Below, in pieces: positions 55,813 through 63,962 of a stretch of DNA of 64,000 bases. The translations under genes and the position numbers were made by a program. The DNA is from Sphingobium sp. (GTDB taxonomy: Bacteria; Pseudomonadota; Alphaproteobacteria; Sphingomonadales; Sphingomonadaceae), in the NCBI GenBank assembly GCA_023266575.1, contig JAHFPV010000014.1, positions 55,637 to 119,636 on the forward strand, read 5' to 3'. The notes under the pieces were generated by a model. It saw nothing but the letters and a program-made list of their open reading frames with translations. It was not told the origin of the DNA and did no database searches. How positions within the stretch are numbered: position 1 is the first letter of the stretch; each line of letters starts with the position of its first letter.

Positions 55813-57207
55813 ATGACCGATTATTCAGCCTTGCTCAAAGCCGACAACAAGCAACCCGCCCGTTCGATCCAGCTGATCGAGGCGACAGGCTATGACGATT
55901 GGTTGGCGACCCAGCCGGAGCGGGTCCGCACGATCGTGGCGGCGCAGAAATTTCAGGGGAAGCCAGGCGAACAGGCGATCGTGCCGGGCGAGGCGGCGGG
56001 CGACTGGTGGGTGGTGGCCGGTATCGCCAGCAAGGCCGCGCCCGGTCCCTGGTGCCTGGCGAAGCTGGCCGAAACTCTACCCGAAGGTACGTACCGGCTG
56101 GCGGAAGGCTCGCCCGATGCGGCGGCATTGGGCTGGCTGACGGCGCATTACCGGTTCGACCGTTATCGCAAGGAGGATGGTGCCGTTGGCCCGCGCGTGC
56201 TGCTGACCAGTGACGTCGCGCGGATCGAGGCGACCGTGCAACTGGCGCAGGCGATCGCGCTGGTGCGCGACCTGATCAATACGCCAGCCGCCGACATGGG
56301 ACCGGTCGATCTGGAAGCGGCGGTGGCGCAGGTCGGCAAGGCGTTCGGGGCCAGCGTCAGCACGACGCGCGGCGATGCGCTGGAACAGGGCTATCCGATG
56401 ATCCACGCCGTGGGCAAGGCGGCGGACAAGAGCTTCGCCCCGCGCCTCATCGAACTGACATGGGGTGATCCCGCCGCGCCGCGCATCGCGATCGTTGGCA
56501 AGGGCATCTGCTTCGACAGCGGTGGCCTCGACATCAAGCCGTCATCGGGGATGCGGCTGATGAAGAAGGATATGGGCGGCGCGGCCCATGCGCTGGCGCT
56601 GGCGCAGCTAATCATGGGGGCGCGGCTGCCGGTGCGGCTGCATCTGCTGATCCCGGCGGCGGAAAATGCGATCAGCGGCAACGCCTTCCGCCCCGGCGAC
56701 ATTTTGCACACGCGCAAGGGGTTGACGGTAGAGATTGGCAATACCGATGCCGAAGGACGGCTTGTGCTGGGCGACGCGCTGACCCGCGCCGGGGAGGAGA
56801 AGCCGGAGCTGATCATCGACTATGCCACGCTGACCGGCGCGGCGCGGGTGGCGGTAGGGCCGGACCTGCCTGCCCTGTTCGCCAATGACGAGCAACTCGC
56901 GGCGGAGATGGCGGCGGCGGGCGTCCAGGTGGACGATCCGACCTGGCGGCTGCCCTTGTGGGATGGCTATGCCGACATGCTCAAATCCGACATTGCCGAC
57001 ATCAACAATGCGGGCGAAGGCGGCTTTGCAGGCGCGATCACGGCTGCGCTGTTCCTCAAGCGCTTCGTGCCGGACGATGTGCCTTGGCTCCACCTCGACA
57101 CCTTTGCGTGGCGACCGGCAGCGAAACCGGGTCGCGCCAAGGGCGGCGAAGCGCTGGGATTGCGTGCAGTTTTCCGCCTGTTGCAGGAGCGTTACGGGCG
57201 CGATTGA
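55813..57207 (+). CDS. Leucyl aminopeptidase family (M17) protein
   Basis: A 464-aa M17 metallopeptidase with the dizinc site in GKGICFDSGGLDIKPSSGMR followed by LMKKDMGGAA, and the signature NTDAEGRLVLGDAL. It releases N-terminal amino acids from peptides in the cytoplasm. The start ATG 55813 is used. The gene is immediately followed by an unusual hairpin region. Confidence 0.95.
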   Translation: MTDYSALLKADNKQPARSIQLIEATGYDDWLATQPERVRTIVAAQKFQGKPGEQAIVPGEAAGDWWVVAGIASKAAPGPWCLAKLAETLPEGTYRLAEGSPDAAALGWLTAHYRFDRYRKEDGAVGPRVLLTSDVARIEATVQLAQAIALVRDLINTPAADMGPVDLEAAVAQVGKAFGASVSTTRGDALEQGYPMIHAVGKAADKSFAPRLIELTWGDPAAPRIAIVGKGICFDSGGLDIKPSSGMRLMKKDMGGAAHALALAQLIMGARLPVRLHLLIPAAENAISGNAFRPGDILHTRKGLTVEIGNTDAEGRLVLGDALTRAGEEKPELIIDYATLTGAARVAVGPDLPALFANDEQLAAEMAAAGVQVDDPTWRLPLWDGYADMLKSDIADINNAGEGGFAGAITAALFLKRFVPDDVPWLHLDTFAWRPAAKPGRAKGGEALGLRAVFRLLQERYGRD

Positions 57208-57224
57208 TATTGCGAGAGATTGTC

Positions 57225-57300
57225 TAGTGGTCCGATTCTGACATTTGATACCGTCTGAGGCTATGTCCTTCTCGAATGTCAGAATCTTTTCGGACAACTA
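57225..57300. repeat. Hairpin A of an unusual twin-hairpin region
   Basis: The inner stem is GATTCTGACATT / AATGTCAGAATC (12 bp). The outer stem is TAGT-G-GTCC / GGAC-A-ACTA (8 bp, one mismatch). They are separated by a TTTTC bulge on the right arm only, and the loop is 29 nt. The region is AT-rich compared with the neighbouring genes and lies 18 bp after the aminopeptidase stop. Confidence 0.85.
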
Positions 57301-57314
57301 TAAACATTTGATTT

Positions 57315-57391
57315 CAGTGGATTTTACGATTTTGACATTTGCAGACCCATTCAAGCGGCCAGGGGATGCAAATGTCAAAATCAATCCACTG
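57315..57391. repeat. Hairpin B of the twin-hairpin region
   Basis: A perfect 16-bp inner stem (GATTTTGACATTTGCA / TGCAAATGTCAAAATC) and a perfect 9-bp outer stem (CAGTGGATT / AATCCACTG), separated by a TTAC bulge on the left arm only, with a 23-nt loop. Same plan as hairpin A but with the bulge on the other arm. ACATTTG is repeated at 57241, 57304 and 57336. It ends 43 bp before the MarR start. Confidence 0.9.
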
Positions 57392-57434
57392 GGTCCGTTA
57401 CGCAACCGGATTGTGCATCATGCGTTAAGCCCAC

Positions 57435-57842
57435 ATGAACGCTCATCCCGCCACCGATCTTTCGCCCGCAATCGACCGGCCCGGCATATTGCCGCTCACC
57501 CACTGGATGCGCACCCTCGTCGATTATGTCCGGTCGGGCAAACCCGACCTCACCAACCGTCAGATGGCGTTGATGATGACCGTCTATATTGGCGACGGGC
57601 CGCATACGGTGCGCGGCCTGGCCGAAGCGCTGCATGTGTCCAAGCCCGTCATCACCCGCGCCCTGAACAAATTATCGGCGCTCGGCTATCTCCGCCGCGA
57701 ACGCGATGTGAGCGACCGGCGCAATATTTTCATCACTCGGACCCCCAAAGGGGCGGAATTTCTTGACGCCTTTCACCTTTTCATCGCAGGAACCGCGCGC
57801 GATGACAGGTATGAACAGCCCCGCGCGGAACGGACCGCCTGA
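57435..57842 (+). CDS. MarR-type winged-helix regulator
   Basis: This 135-aa protein has a MarR winged helix-turn-helix: LTNRQMALMMTVYIGDGPHT, VRGLAEALHVSKPVITRALN and the wing RRERDVSDRRNIFITRTPKG. It may sense a small molecule or stress. It overlaps the downstream NlpC/P60 gene by 41 bp. The twin hairpins directly upstream are a possible control site for it. Confidence 0.9.
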   Translation: MNAHPATDLSPAIDRPGILPLTHWMRTLVDYVRSGKPDLTNRQMALMMTVYIGDGPHTVRGLAEALHVSKPVITRALNKLSALGYLRRERDVSDRRNIFITRTPKGAEFLDAFHLFIAGTARDDRYEQPRAERTA

Positions 57843-58710
57843 AAGAACCCGCTTCAAGCTGGACGGGCGTTCCGTCGCGCTCGACCGCCGCATCCATGCG
57901 GCGCGCGGCGACCTGGCCGACCTGGCATTGGCTGGCACATTATTTTCCGCCCACTATGCCCGCGCCGTCGCCCTCACCTGCGTTGCGCCCGGCACGCCGA
58001 TCCTGAGCGCGCCATCGGCGAGCGGCGAGGCGGTCAGCGAATTGCTGCGCGGCGAGACTTTCCATGCGCTGGACGTGATGACCGACTGGGCCTGGGGCTT
58101 TTGCGGGCATGACGGCTATGTCGGCTATATAAGGCGCGAAGCGCTGGACGTGTTTGAAACGCCGAGCCACCGGATCATCGCCGAGACCGCCCCACTATTC
58201 CGCGCACCCGATATCAAGGCACCGATCGCCGATTACTGGCCGGGCGGCGCGCTTTTTTCGGGCGAAGCAGAGGACGGCTTCATCGCCTGCGCCGAAGGCT
58301 TCATCCATGCGCGCCACGCCGCCCCGCTGGACGCCCCTGCGGCGGACTGGGTCGCGGTGGCGGAGCGTTATCTGGGCCAGCCCTATGTCTGGGGCGGGCG
58401 CGGGCATCGCGGCATCGACTGTTCGGGGCTGGTGCAGGTCGCGCTGGGCCAATGCGGCATCGCGGTGCCGCGCGACACCGACCTGCAATGCGAAGGGATC
58501 GGCAATCCGATTGACAGCGACGCCGTCTTGCAGCGTGGCGATATTCTCTTCTTTCCCCGCCATGTCGGTATCATGATCGACGGCAAGACATTGCTCCACG
58601 CCAATGCCCACTGGATGGCGGTGGTTGCCGAGCCGCTGGCCGATGTGGTTGCGCGGCTGGCCGGGGACCATGCCCAACCCATCATCGCGCGGCGGAGGAT
58701 CGGCGCATGA
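57802..58710 (+). CDS. NlpC/P60 family cell-wall hydrolase
   Basis: A 302-aa protein with an SH3-like region (about 65-140) and a C-terminal NlpC/P60 peptidase (about 185-300): WGGRGHRGIDCSGLVQVALG with the catalytic cysteine, and the histidine in RHVGIMIDGKTLLHANAHW. It cuts stem peptides in peptidoglycan. No signal peptide is visible, so export or an internal role is open. ATG 57802 overlaps the MarR gene; ATG 57811 is close. Its stop overlaps argC (ATGA). Confidence 0.9.
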   Translation: MTGMNSPARNGPPERTRFKLDGRSVALDRRIHAARGDLADLALAGTLFSAHYARAVALTCVAPGTPILSAPSASGEAVSELLRGETFHALDVMTDWAWGFCGHDGYVGYIRREALDVFETPSHRIIAETAPLFRAPDIKAPIADYWPGGALFSGEAEDGFIACAEGFIHARHAAPLDAPAADWVAVAERYLGQPYVWGGRGHRGIDCSGLVQVALGQCGIAVPRDTDLQCEGIGNPIDSDAVLQRGDILFFPRHVGIMIDGKTLLHANAHWMAVVAEPLADVVARLAGDHAQPIIARRRIGA

Positions 58711-59651
58711 CCACACAGGTTTTCATCGACGGCGGCCATGGCACCACCGGCATCGAAATCGCCGACCGGCTGGCGGGACGGCCCGAACTCTCGCTGATCC
58801 GGCTGGATGAGAAGGATCGCAGGGATGCGGGCGCGCGCCGCGATGCGCTGAACGCCGCTGACGTCGTGATCCTGTGCCTGCCCGACGATGCGGCGCGCGA
58901 AGCCGTGGCGCTGATCGACAATGACCGCACCTGCGTGATCGACGCATCGACTGCGCACCGGGTGGCGGATGGCTGGACCTATGGCTTTCCCGAACTGGAG
59001 CCGGGGCATCGCGAGACGCTGGCCGCCAGCCGCTTTGTCGCCAATCCGGGTTGCTGGCCGACCGGCTTTCTGGCGCTGGTGCGGCCGCTGACGCTCGCGG
59101 GACTTCTGCCTGCCGACTGGCCGGTCACCGTGTCGGGCGCGTCGGGCTATTCGGGCGGCGGCAAGGCGATGATCGCGGAATATGAGGGGCCAAACGGCGC
59201 GCCGACCGCATTCCGCGCCTACGGCCTCAGCCTCGCGCACAAGCATGTGCCGGAAATGACCCGCTATTCGGGTCTGACCCACGCACCGCTCTTCGCGCCT
59301 GCTGTCGCCAACGCCTATCGCGGGATGCTGGTCGAAGTGCCGCTGCAATTGCGCGCCATGCCCGGCACGCCTGCACTGGCCGATATTCATGCCGCGCTGG
59401 CGTCGGCCTATGCCGGATCGCCGATCGTCAGCGTTGCGGCGCTGGCCGACAGCGACACCATGGGTGCAATCGAACTGGAGCAGGTCGGTGCGACCGACCA
59501 GCTGCAACTCTTCGTGTTCGGCAATGCTATGAGCGGTCAGGCGAGGCTGGTCGCGGCGCTCGACAATCTGGGCAAGGGCGCGGCAGGCGCGGCGGTGCAG
59601 AATCTCAATATATTGGCGGGACTGCCGGAGACGGCGGGATTGCGGCTCTAA
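58707..59651 (+). CDS. argC: N-acetyl-gamma-glutamyl-phosphate reductase (type 2)
   Basis: ArgC reduces N-acetylglutamyl phosphate in arginine synthesis. The 314-aa protein starts TTQVFIDGGHGTTGIEIADR (nucleotide loop), has the catalytic cysteine in FVANPGCWPTGFLAL and HKHVPEMTRYSG, and ends with LNILAGLPETAGLRL. The short length puts it in the type 2 group. It is coupled to the NlpC/P60 gene (ATGA). Confidence 0.95.
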   Translation: MTTQVFIDGGHGTTGIEIADRLAGRPELSLIRLDEKDRRDAGARRDALNAADVVILCLPDDAAREAVALIDNDRTCVIDASTAHRVADGWTYGFPELEPGHRETLAASRFVANPGCWPTGFLALVRPLTLAGLLPADWPVTVSGASGYSGGGKAMIAEYEGPNGAPTAFRAYGLSLAHKHVPEMTRYSGLTHAPLFAPAVANAYRGMLVEVPLQLRAMPGTPALADIHAALASAYAGSPIVSVAALADSDTMGAIELEQVGATDQLQLFVFGNAMSGQARLVAALDNLGKGAAGAAVQNLNILAGLPETAGLRL

Positions 59652-59659
59652 GCTGTCCT

Positions 59660-59732
59660 CCGTTCGTTTCGAGCGAAGTCGAGAAACGCGGACGCAGCGC
59701 TACCGTTTCTCGACTTCGCTCGAAACGAACGG
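59660..59732. repeat. Inverted repeat pair after argC
   Basis: Two arms of the GTTTCTCGACTTCGCTCG family in opposite orientation around a 15-bp centre, filling the gap between the convergent argC and DUF6961-like genes. Confidence 0.9.
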
Positions 59733-59744
59733 CTGTTGCCTGTA

Positions 59745-59954
59745 TCAATGAATCGTCCCCAGCGGCTGATCATAGGTCAGCAGAACGATGAGCCGTTCGA
59801 TCTGCCGCCAGTGGCAGAAATGGATATGATTGCCCACGTCCAGGCTGCGGTCGGCGCGCGCGGCGGCTTCATATCCGGCATTGTCGCCGAACAGCGCCAT
59901 CAGTTCAGCGGCATCTTCATAGCTTTTTCGGCCCGAAAGATATGGCAACTGCAT
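59745..59954 (-). CDS. Small conserved hypothetical protein (DUF6961-like)
   Basis: The 69-aa protein has the pattern of a sphingomonad family of unknown function: YEDAAELMALFGDNAGYEAA, ARADRSLDVGNHIHFCHWRQ, IERLIVLL and a C-terminal GTIH. The DUF6961 name is from memory. ATG 59954 is used; a GTG at 59984 and an ATG at 59969 are alternatives. Confidence 0.75.
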   Translation of the reverse strand: MQLPYLSGRKSYEDAAELMALFGDNAGYEAAARADRSLDVGNHIHFCHWRQIERLIVLLTYDQPLGTIH

Positions 59955-60145
59955 TGCGACCCCCGTCATTCTTCTTGGCGACACCTGTTAGTTTGGTCCC
60001 ACCTTCAATCCCCGTGCCATTTCAGCGCCTTGGCGCGGCAGGCGGGATGCGAGGGTGAACGGGGTGTTAGCCAAGTCCCATCACGGGACGGACATCCCGT
60101 AACGGCACGATCCGTCCCGCATCCGCACGACATCAAAGCCGCTGG

Positions 60146-60170
60146 CCTTGCCACGCCGTCCATGGCAAGG
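60146..60170 (+). promoter_or_regulatory. Hairpin covering the ribosome site of a small membrane protein gene
   Basis: CCTTGCC-acgccgtccat-GGCAAGG is a perfect 7-bp stem whose right arm overlaps the AAGGGG ribosome site of the gene starting at 60179. Folding would hide the site; control by this means is inference. Confidence 0.4.
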
Positions 60171-60178
60171 GGCTGGGC

Positions 60179-60352
60179 ATGAGCAATGACAGGAAAGACC
60201 CGACTGGCGCGGGCGCGATCATCGCCTTCCTCATCCTGGGGGGTGCGATCACCGGCGGGCTGATGGGCCAACCCAGCATCGGCCTGCTGGCGGGCGTGGG
60301 CGCGGGCGTGCTGATCGCGCTGCTGCTGTGGCTGCGCGACCGGCGCAAATAA
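60179..60352 (+). CDS. Small two-helix membrane protein
   Basis: A 57-aa protein: MSNDRKDPTGAGAIIAFLIL, then GGAITGGLMGQPSIGLLAGV and GAGVLIALLLWLRDRRK. Two glycine-rich hydrophobic helices and a basic tail. AAGGGG lies 6 bp before the ATG. Function unknown. Confidence 0.75.
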   Translation: MSNDRKDPTGAGAIIAFLILGGAITGGLMGQPSIGLLAGVGAGVLIALLLWLRDRRK

Positions 60353-60411
60353 GCGACACAGCCAGCCCCATCTGCCTTGCCCGACGCGGCATCGCGACAT
60401 AGATGAGGGGA

Positions 60412-61737
60412 ATGAACAAGCATCTGATCGCCCTCCCGCTCGTCGTCCTCACCCTGGCCGGCGGCGCATTCCTCTATTTCGCGCAAGGCGACACGGCGCA
60501 ATTGCCCCCCGGCGCGGATATGGGACGCGAACCGGTGTTCACTGGCCCCCGCAGCGAGATGATTCCCACGGTCAATATCGCCGAAGTGAAGCCATGGACC
60601 GCTGGCGAAAAGCCGGTGCCGGCCAAGGGGCTGGCGGTGGCGCGCTTTGCCGAGGGGCTGTCCCATCCGCGTTCCTTGCTGCGTCTGCCCAATGGCGATG
60701 TGCTGGTGGCCGAAACCAACAGCCCGCCCCGCCCGACCGGCGGCATCGTCAACCGGGTGATGAATTATCTGATGAACAAGGCGGGCGCGGGCGATCCCTC
60801 GCCCAACCGCATTTCGCTGCTGCGTGACGCCGATGGCGACGGGCGGGCGGAGACGAAAACCGCTTTCCTGACCGGGCTGAACTCGCCCTATGGCATGGCG
60901 CTTCTGGGCAACACATTGTTCGTCGCCAATACCGACGCGCTAATGGCCTATCCCTACAAGCCGGGCGACACGAAGATCAGCGCGCCGGGTCGCAAGATAT
61001 TGAACCTGCCAGCGCAAGCGCCCAACATGCACTGGACCCGCAGCCTGACCGTCAGCCCCGAAGGGATGCTTTATGTCGGCGTCGGGTCCAACAGCAATAT
61101 CGGCGAAAATGGCCTGGAAAGCGAAGCCAATCGCGCGTCGGTGCTGGAAGTGAACCCCCGGACCGGCGACTATCGCATCTGGGCGTCGGGGCTGCGCAAT
61201 CCTGTCGGCCTGGCCTTTGAACCCAAGAGCGGCGCGCTATGGGGCGTGGTCAATGAACGCGACATGCTGGGCAGCGATCTGGTGCCCGACTATCTGGCGC
61301 GGGTCGAATTTGGCGGTTTTTATGGCTGGCCGTGGAATTATTGGGGTGGGTATGAGGACCGCCGGGTCCAGCCGCAACGCCCGGAAATCCGCGAATATAC
61401 CAAGCGTCCCGACTATGCGCTGGGCAATCATGTCGCACCGCTGGGGCTGACCTTCGCCGACAAGGTGACGCTGGGTGCGCCCTATACCGATGGCGCATTC
61501 GTCGGCCTGCACGGCAGCTGGAATCGCAAGCCCGCGGCGGGTTACAAGGTGGTGTTCGTCGGCTTTGCCGATGGCGAGGCGGGCAAGGCCAAGCCGGTCG
61601 ACGTGCTGACTGGCTTCCTCGACAAGGATGGCAACGCCCGCGGTCGCCCGGTGGACGTGACCGCCGACGCCAAGGGCGCGCTGCTGGTCAGCGACGATGT
61701 CGGCGGCGTTGTGTGGCGGGTGACGAAGGGGAAGTGA
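60412..61737 (+). CDS. PQQ-dependent sugar dehydrogenase family (sorbosone dehydrogenase-like)
   Basis: A 441-aa beta-propeller protein with an N-terminal membrane anchor or signal (LIALPLVVLTLAGGAFLYF) and propeller motifs LSHPRSLLRLPNGDVLVAET, GLNSPYGMALLGNTLFVANT, MHWTRSLTVSPEGMLYVGVG, IWASGLRNPVGLAFEPKSG and GLHGSWNRKPAAGYKVVFV. These fit soluble quinoprotein glucose/sorbosone dehydrogenases, which oxidise sugars in the periplasm with PQQ. ATG 60412 (MNKHL) follows GAGGGG; ATG 60403 is possible. Substrate unknown, and PQQ synthesis genes are not in the window. Confidence 0.9.
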   Translation: MNKHLIALPLVVLTLAGGAFLYFAQGDTAQLPPGADMGREPVFTGPRSEMIPTVNIAEVKPWTAGEKPVPAKGLAVARFAEGLSHPRSLLRLPNGDVLVAETNSPPRPTGGIVNRVMNYLMNKAGAGDPSPNRISLLRDADGDGRAETKTAFLTGLNSPYGMALLGNTLFVANTDALMAYPYKPGDTKISAPGRKILNLPAQAPNMHWTRSLTVSPEGMLYVGVGSNSNIGENGLESEANRASVLEVNPRTGDYRIWASGLRNPVGLAFEPKSGALWGVVNERDMLGSDLVPDYLARVEFGGFYGWPWNYWGGYEDRRVQPQRPEIREYTKRPDYALGNHVAPLGLTFADKVTLGAPYTDGAFVGLHGSWNRKPAAGYKVVFVGFADGEAGKAKPVDVLTGFLDKDGNARGRPVDVTADAKGALLVSDDVGGVVWRVTKGK

Positions 61738-61741
61738 CTTA

Positions 61742-61883
61742 GGCCCAATCGACATTCAGCCCTGACGGCCTGCAAATGGCGATTTCTCGTGCTTCCGGTG
61801 CTCACCTACTTTTAGTAGGCTGCGCTCCGGGTCACGAAAAATCACCATTTTCGGCTCGTCATCATCTGAATGTCGATCGGCCC
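61742..61883. repeat. Nested palindromic element after the PQQ-dehydrogenase gene
   Basis: An outer inverted repeat (ATCGACATTCAG / CTGAATGTCGAT) encloses a middle one (AAATGGCGATTT...CTCGTG / CACGAAAAATCACCATTT) and an inner GTGCTCACCTACTTTTAGTA ... hairpin around TACTTTTAGTA. The layered arms suggest a dispersed repeat rather than a simple terminator. Confidence 0.75.
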
Positions 61884-61888
61884 TAGCA

Positions 61889-61920
61889 TAGCGTGCTCCC
61901 GAGCAGGCGGGAGCACGCTA
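61889..61920. terminator. Strong hairpin between convergent genes
   Basis: TAGCGTGCTCCC-gagcaggc-GGGAGCACGCTA is a perfect 12-bp stem without a T-run. It sits just before the stop of the convergent DUF815 gene; likely a transcription end or barrier. Confidence 0.6.
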
Positions 61921-61922
61921 CG

Positions 61923-62738
61923 TCAGATACGCAACCCGTTGCGCCCCGCCAGTTCCACCACATATTGCCACGCCACGCGCCCCGATCGGCTGCCGCGCTG
62001 GGTTGCCCACTGGATCGCCTCCAATGGATCAAAGCTGATCCCCAGTTTCGCCGCATAGCCGCCAACGATCGCGACATAAGCGTCCTGATCGAGCGCGTGG
62101 AAGCCCAGGCTCAGGCCAAACCGGTCGGACAGCGCCATCCGGTCATCCACCACGTCGCGCGGGTTGATCGGGTCGTCCTGCTCAGACAGATGGCGCGGCA
62201 CGATATGGCGGCGGTTCGACGTCACATAGAGGCGCACATTGGCCGGGCGCGCGGCGGTGCCGCCCTGAAGCAGCGACCGCAGCGACCGGGCGTCGCCCAC
62301 GCCTTCGTCAAAACCGAGATCATCCAGAAACAGGATGAAGGGCCGGGTCGTACCGCGCAGCAGCGAGAAGAGCGTGGGCAAGCTCGCCAGTTCATCGATC
62401 GCGCATTGCAGCAGGGCGATGTCCTGCCCCTCCCCTTGCAACTGGCCGACGACGGATGCGACCACCGCCGACTTGCCCGTCCCGCGCGCACCCCAGAGCA
62501 GCACGTCATGCGCGGCATGGCCCGCCGCATGACGGCGGCTATTGTCGAGCAAAGCCCCCTTTTGCGCGTCGATCCCGGTCAACAGATCATAATCCACCGG
62601 CGCGAACGCCTCGACCGCGTGGATCGCGCGGCCATCCCAGACGTAAGCGGGCGAAGCGGCTAGATCGGCGGACAACGCGGGCGGCGGCGCAAGCCGTTCG
62701 AGCGCCTGGGCAATGCGGTTGAGGAGTTCGTCGGTCAT
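61923..62738 (-). CDS. DUF815-family AAA+ ATPase
   Basis: A 271-aa ATPase with Walker A WGARGTGKSAV, Walker B FILFLDDLGFDEG, VRLYVTSNRRHIVPRHL and a C-terminal helical part (GRVAWQYVVELAGRNGL). DUF815 proteins are widespread; their role is not established. Stand-alone gene divergent from the tsaC-like gene. Confidence 0.93.
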   Translation of the reverse strand: MTDELLNRIAQALERLAPPPALSADLAASPAYVWDGRAIHAVEAFAPVDYDLLTGIDAQKGALLDNSRRHAAGHAAHDVLLWGARGTGKSAVVASVVGQLQGEGQDIALLQCAIDELASLPTLFSLLRGTTRPFILFLDDLGFDEGVGDARSLRSLLQGGTAARPANVRLYVTSNRRHIVPRHLSEQDDPINPRDVVDDRMALSDRFGLSLGFHALDQDAYVAIVGGYAAKLGISFDPLEAIQWATQRGSRSGRVAWQYVVELAGRNGLRI

Positions 62739-62862
62739 GGCGCGGGCTTACCGGGCGACGGGCGCGACGGCAAGCATGGGCACTGCTGTCATACGCCCTA
62801 TGTCATGCGACTGACGCATTGCCCTTTTACTGGGTCGATGCGCCGTCTATATCGCGGGGGCC

Positions 62863-63819
62863 GTGACCATCGCCAATCCAGCCTATTCCACCCGATCCTG
62901 CCGTTATGGCGCGGAATCCCTGCGCGAGGCGGCTTTGCTGATCCGCGCAGGTGAACCCGTCGCGGTGCCAACCGAAACCGTTTATGGCCTGGCCGCCGAT
63001 GCGACTGACAGCCACGCCGTCGCCGCCATCTACAGCGCCAAGGGGCGACCCAGTTTCAATCCGCTGATCGTCCATGTCGCCGACCGGGAGATGGCGGAGC
63101 GGCTGGCGGATTTCTCCGCTGTCGCCGATACACTGGCCGATCGCTTCTGGCCGGGGCCGTTGACTTTGGTGCTGCCGGTGCGGGATGATAGCGGTCTGTC
63201 GCCGCTGGTGATGGCGGGCCTGCCCACCGTGGCGCTGCGCCTGCCCGCCCATCCGGCGATGCGCGCGCTGATCCGGGAAAGCGGGCGACCGCTTGCCGCG
63301 CCATCGGCCAATCGCAGCGGATCGATCAGCCCGACACGGGCCGAGCATGTGCTGGCCAGTCTGAATGGCCGGGTGCGGATGATATTGGATGAAGGGCCGA
63401 CCAGCGAAGGCGTGGAATCGACCATTGCCGCGCCGGAGCATGACCATGTCCGCCTGCTCCGGCCCGGCCCGGTGACGGCGGCGATGCTGGAGGAAGCGAC
63501 CGGGCTGCCGGTTGTGATCGGCAAAGACGGCGGCAAGATCGAAGCGCCCGGCCAGCTCGAAAGCCATTATGCACCGTCCAAGCCGGTGCGGCTCGACGCG
63601 ATGCGCGCGGAGCGGGACGAATATCTGATCGGCTTTGGCCTGATGCCCTGCCACATCAATCTCAGCCCGGAAGCCGACATACGGGAAGCTGCTGCCAATC
63701 TGTTCGCGGCGCTGCACATCGCCGACGCCAGCGCGCAGCAGCGGATCGCGGTCGCGCCCATCCCCGAAGAGGGAATCGGCGCGGCAATCAACGACCGGCT
63801 AAAGCGGGCGGCAGCTTGA
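62863..63819 (+). CDS. L-threonylcarbamoyladenylate synthase (Sua5/TsaC)
   Basis: The 318-aa protein has a YrdC-like domain (AVPTETVYGLAADATDSHAV, AIYSAKGRPSFNPLIVHVAD, FWPGPLTLVLP, AAPSANRSGSISPT) and an additional C-terminal Sua5 domain (SHYAPSKPVRLDAMRAE ...). It makes the threonylcarbamoyl-AMP used to modify adenosine-37 of ANN-decoding tRNAs. Start is GTG 62863. Confidence 0.95.
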   Translation: MTIANPAYSTRSCRYGAESLREAALLIRAGEPVAVPTETVYGLAADATDSHAVAAIYSAKGRPSFNPLIVHVADREMAERLADFSAVADTLADRFWPGPLTLVLPVRDDSGLSPLVMAGLPTVALRLPAHPAMRALIRESGRPLAAPSANRSGSISPTRAEHVLASLNGRVRMILDEGPTSEGVESTIAAPEHDHVRLLRPGPVTAAMLEEATGLPVVIGKDGGKIEAPGQLESHYAPSKPVRLDAMRAERDEYLIGFGLMPCHINLSPEADIREAAANLFAALHIADASAQQRIAVAPIPEEGIGAAINDRLKRAAA

Positions 63820-63847
63820 GTTTGAAGTTTAGGTGAAACCCCAACCT

Positions 63848-63876
63848 CCGTTCGTTTCGAGCGAAGTCGAGAAACG
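63848..63876. repeat. Single unit of the GTTTCTCGACTTCGCTCG family
   Basis: One copy of CGTTTCGAGCGAAGTCGAGA plus flanks, 28 bp after the tsaC-type gene, without an inverted partner within 100 bp. Confidence 0.85.
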
Positions 63877-63932
63877 TAACGCACAGGTTTCTTGCATCTT
63901 GCGGTTGACCTGAGAGCAGTTGCATTCGGGTT

Positions 63933-63962
63933 GACCGTCTGGGGTGGCCACCCCAGACGGTC
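63933..63962. repeat. Perfect 30-bp palindrome
   Basis: Two 15-bp arms (GACCGTCTGGGGTGG and its exact complement) meet with no loop, centred at 63947/63948. It lies in non-coding DNA near the right edge, 57 bp after a repeat unit. Probably a dispersed palindrome or protein-binding site; no gene is visible after it before the window ends. Confidence 0.7.

Noticed and set aside
57424-57430. GTTAAGC resembling an integron attC core site next to the twin hairpins
   Set aside because: There is no matching RYYYAAC partner at the right distance and no integrase gene in the window; a seven-base match is expected by chance.
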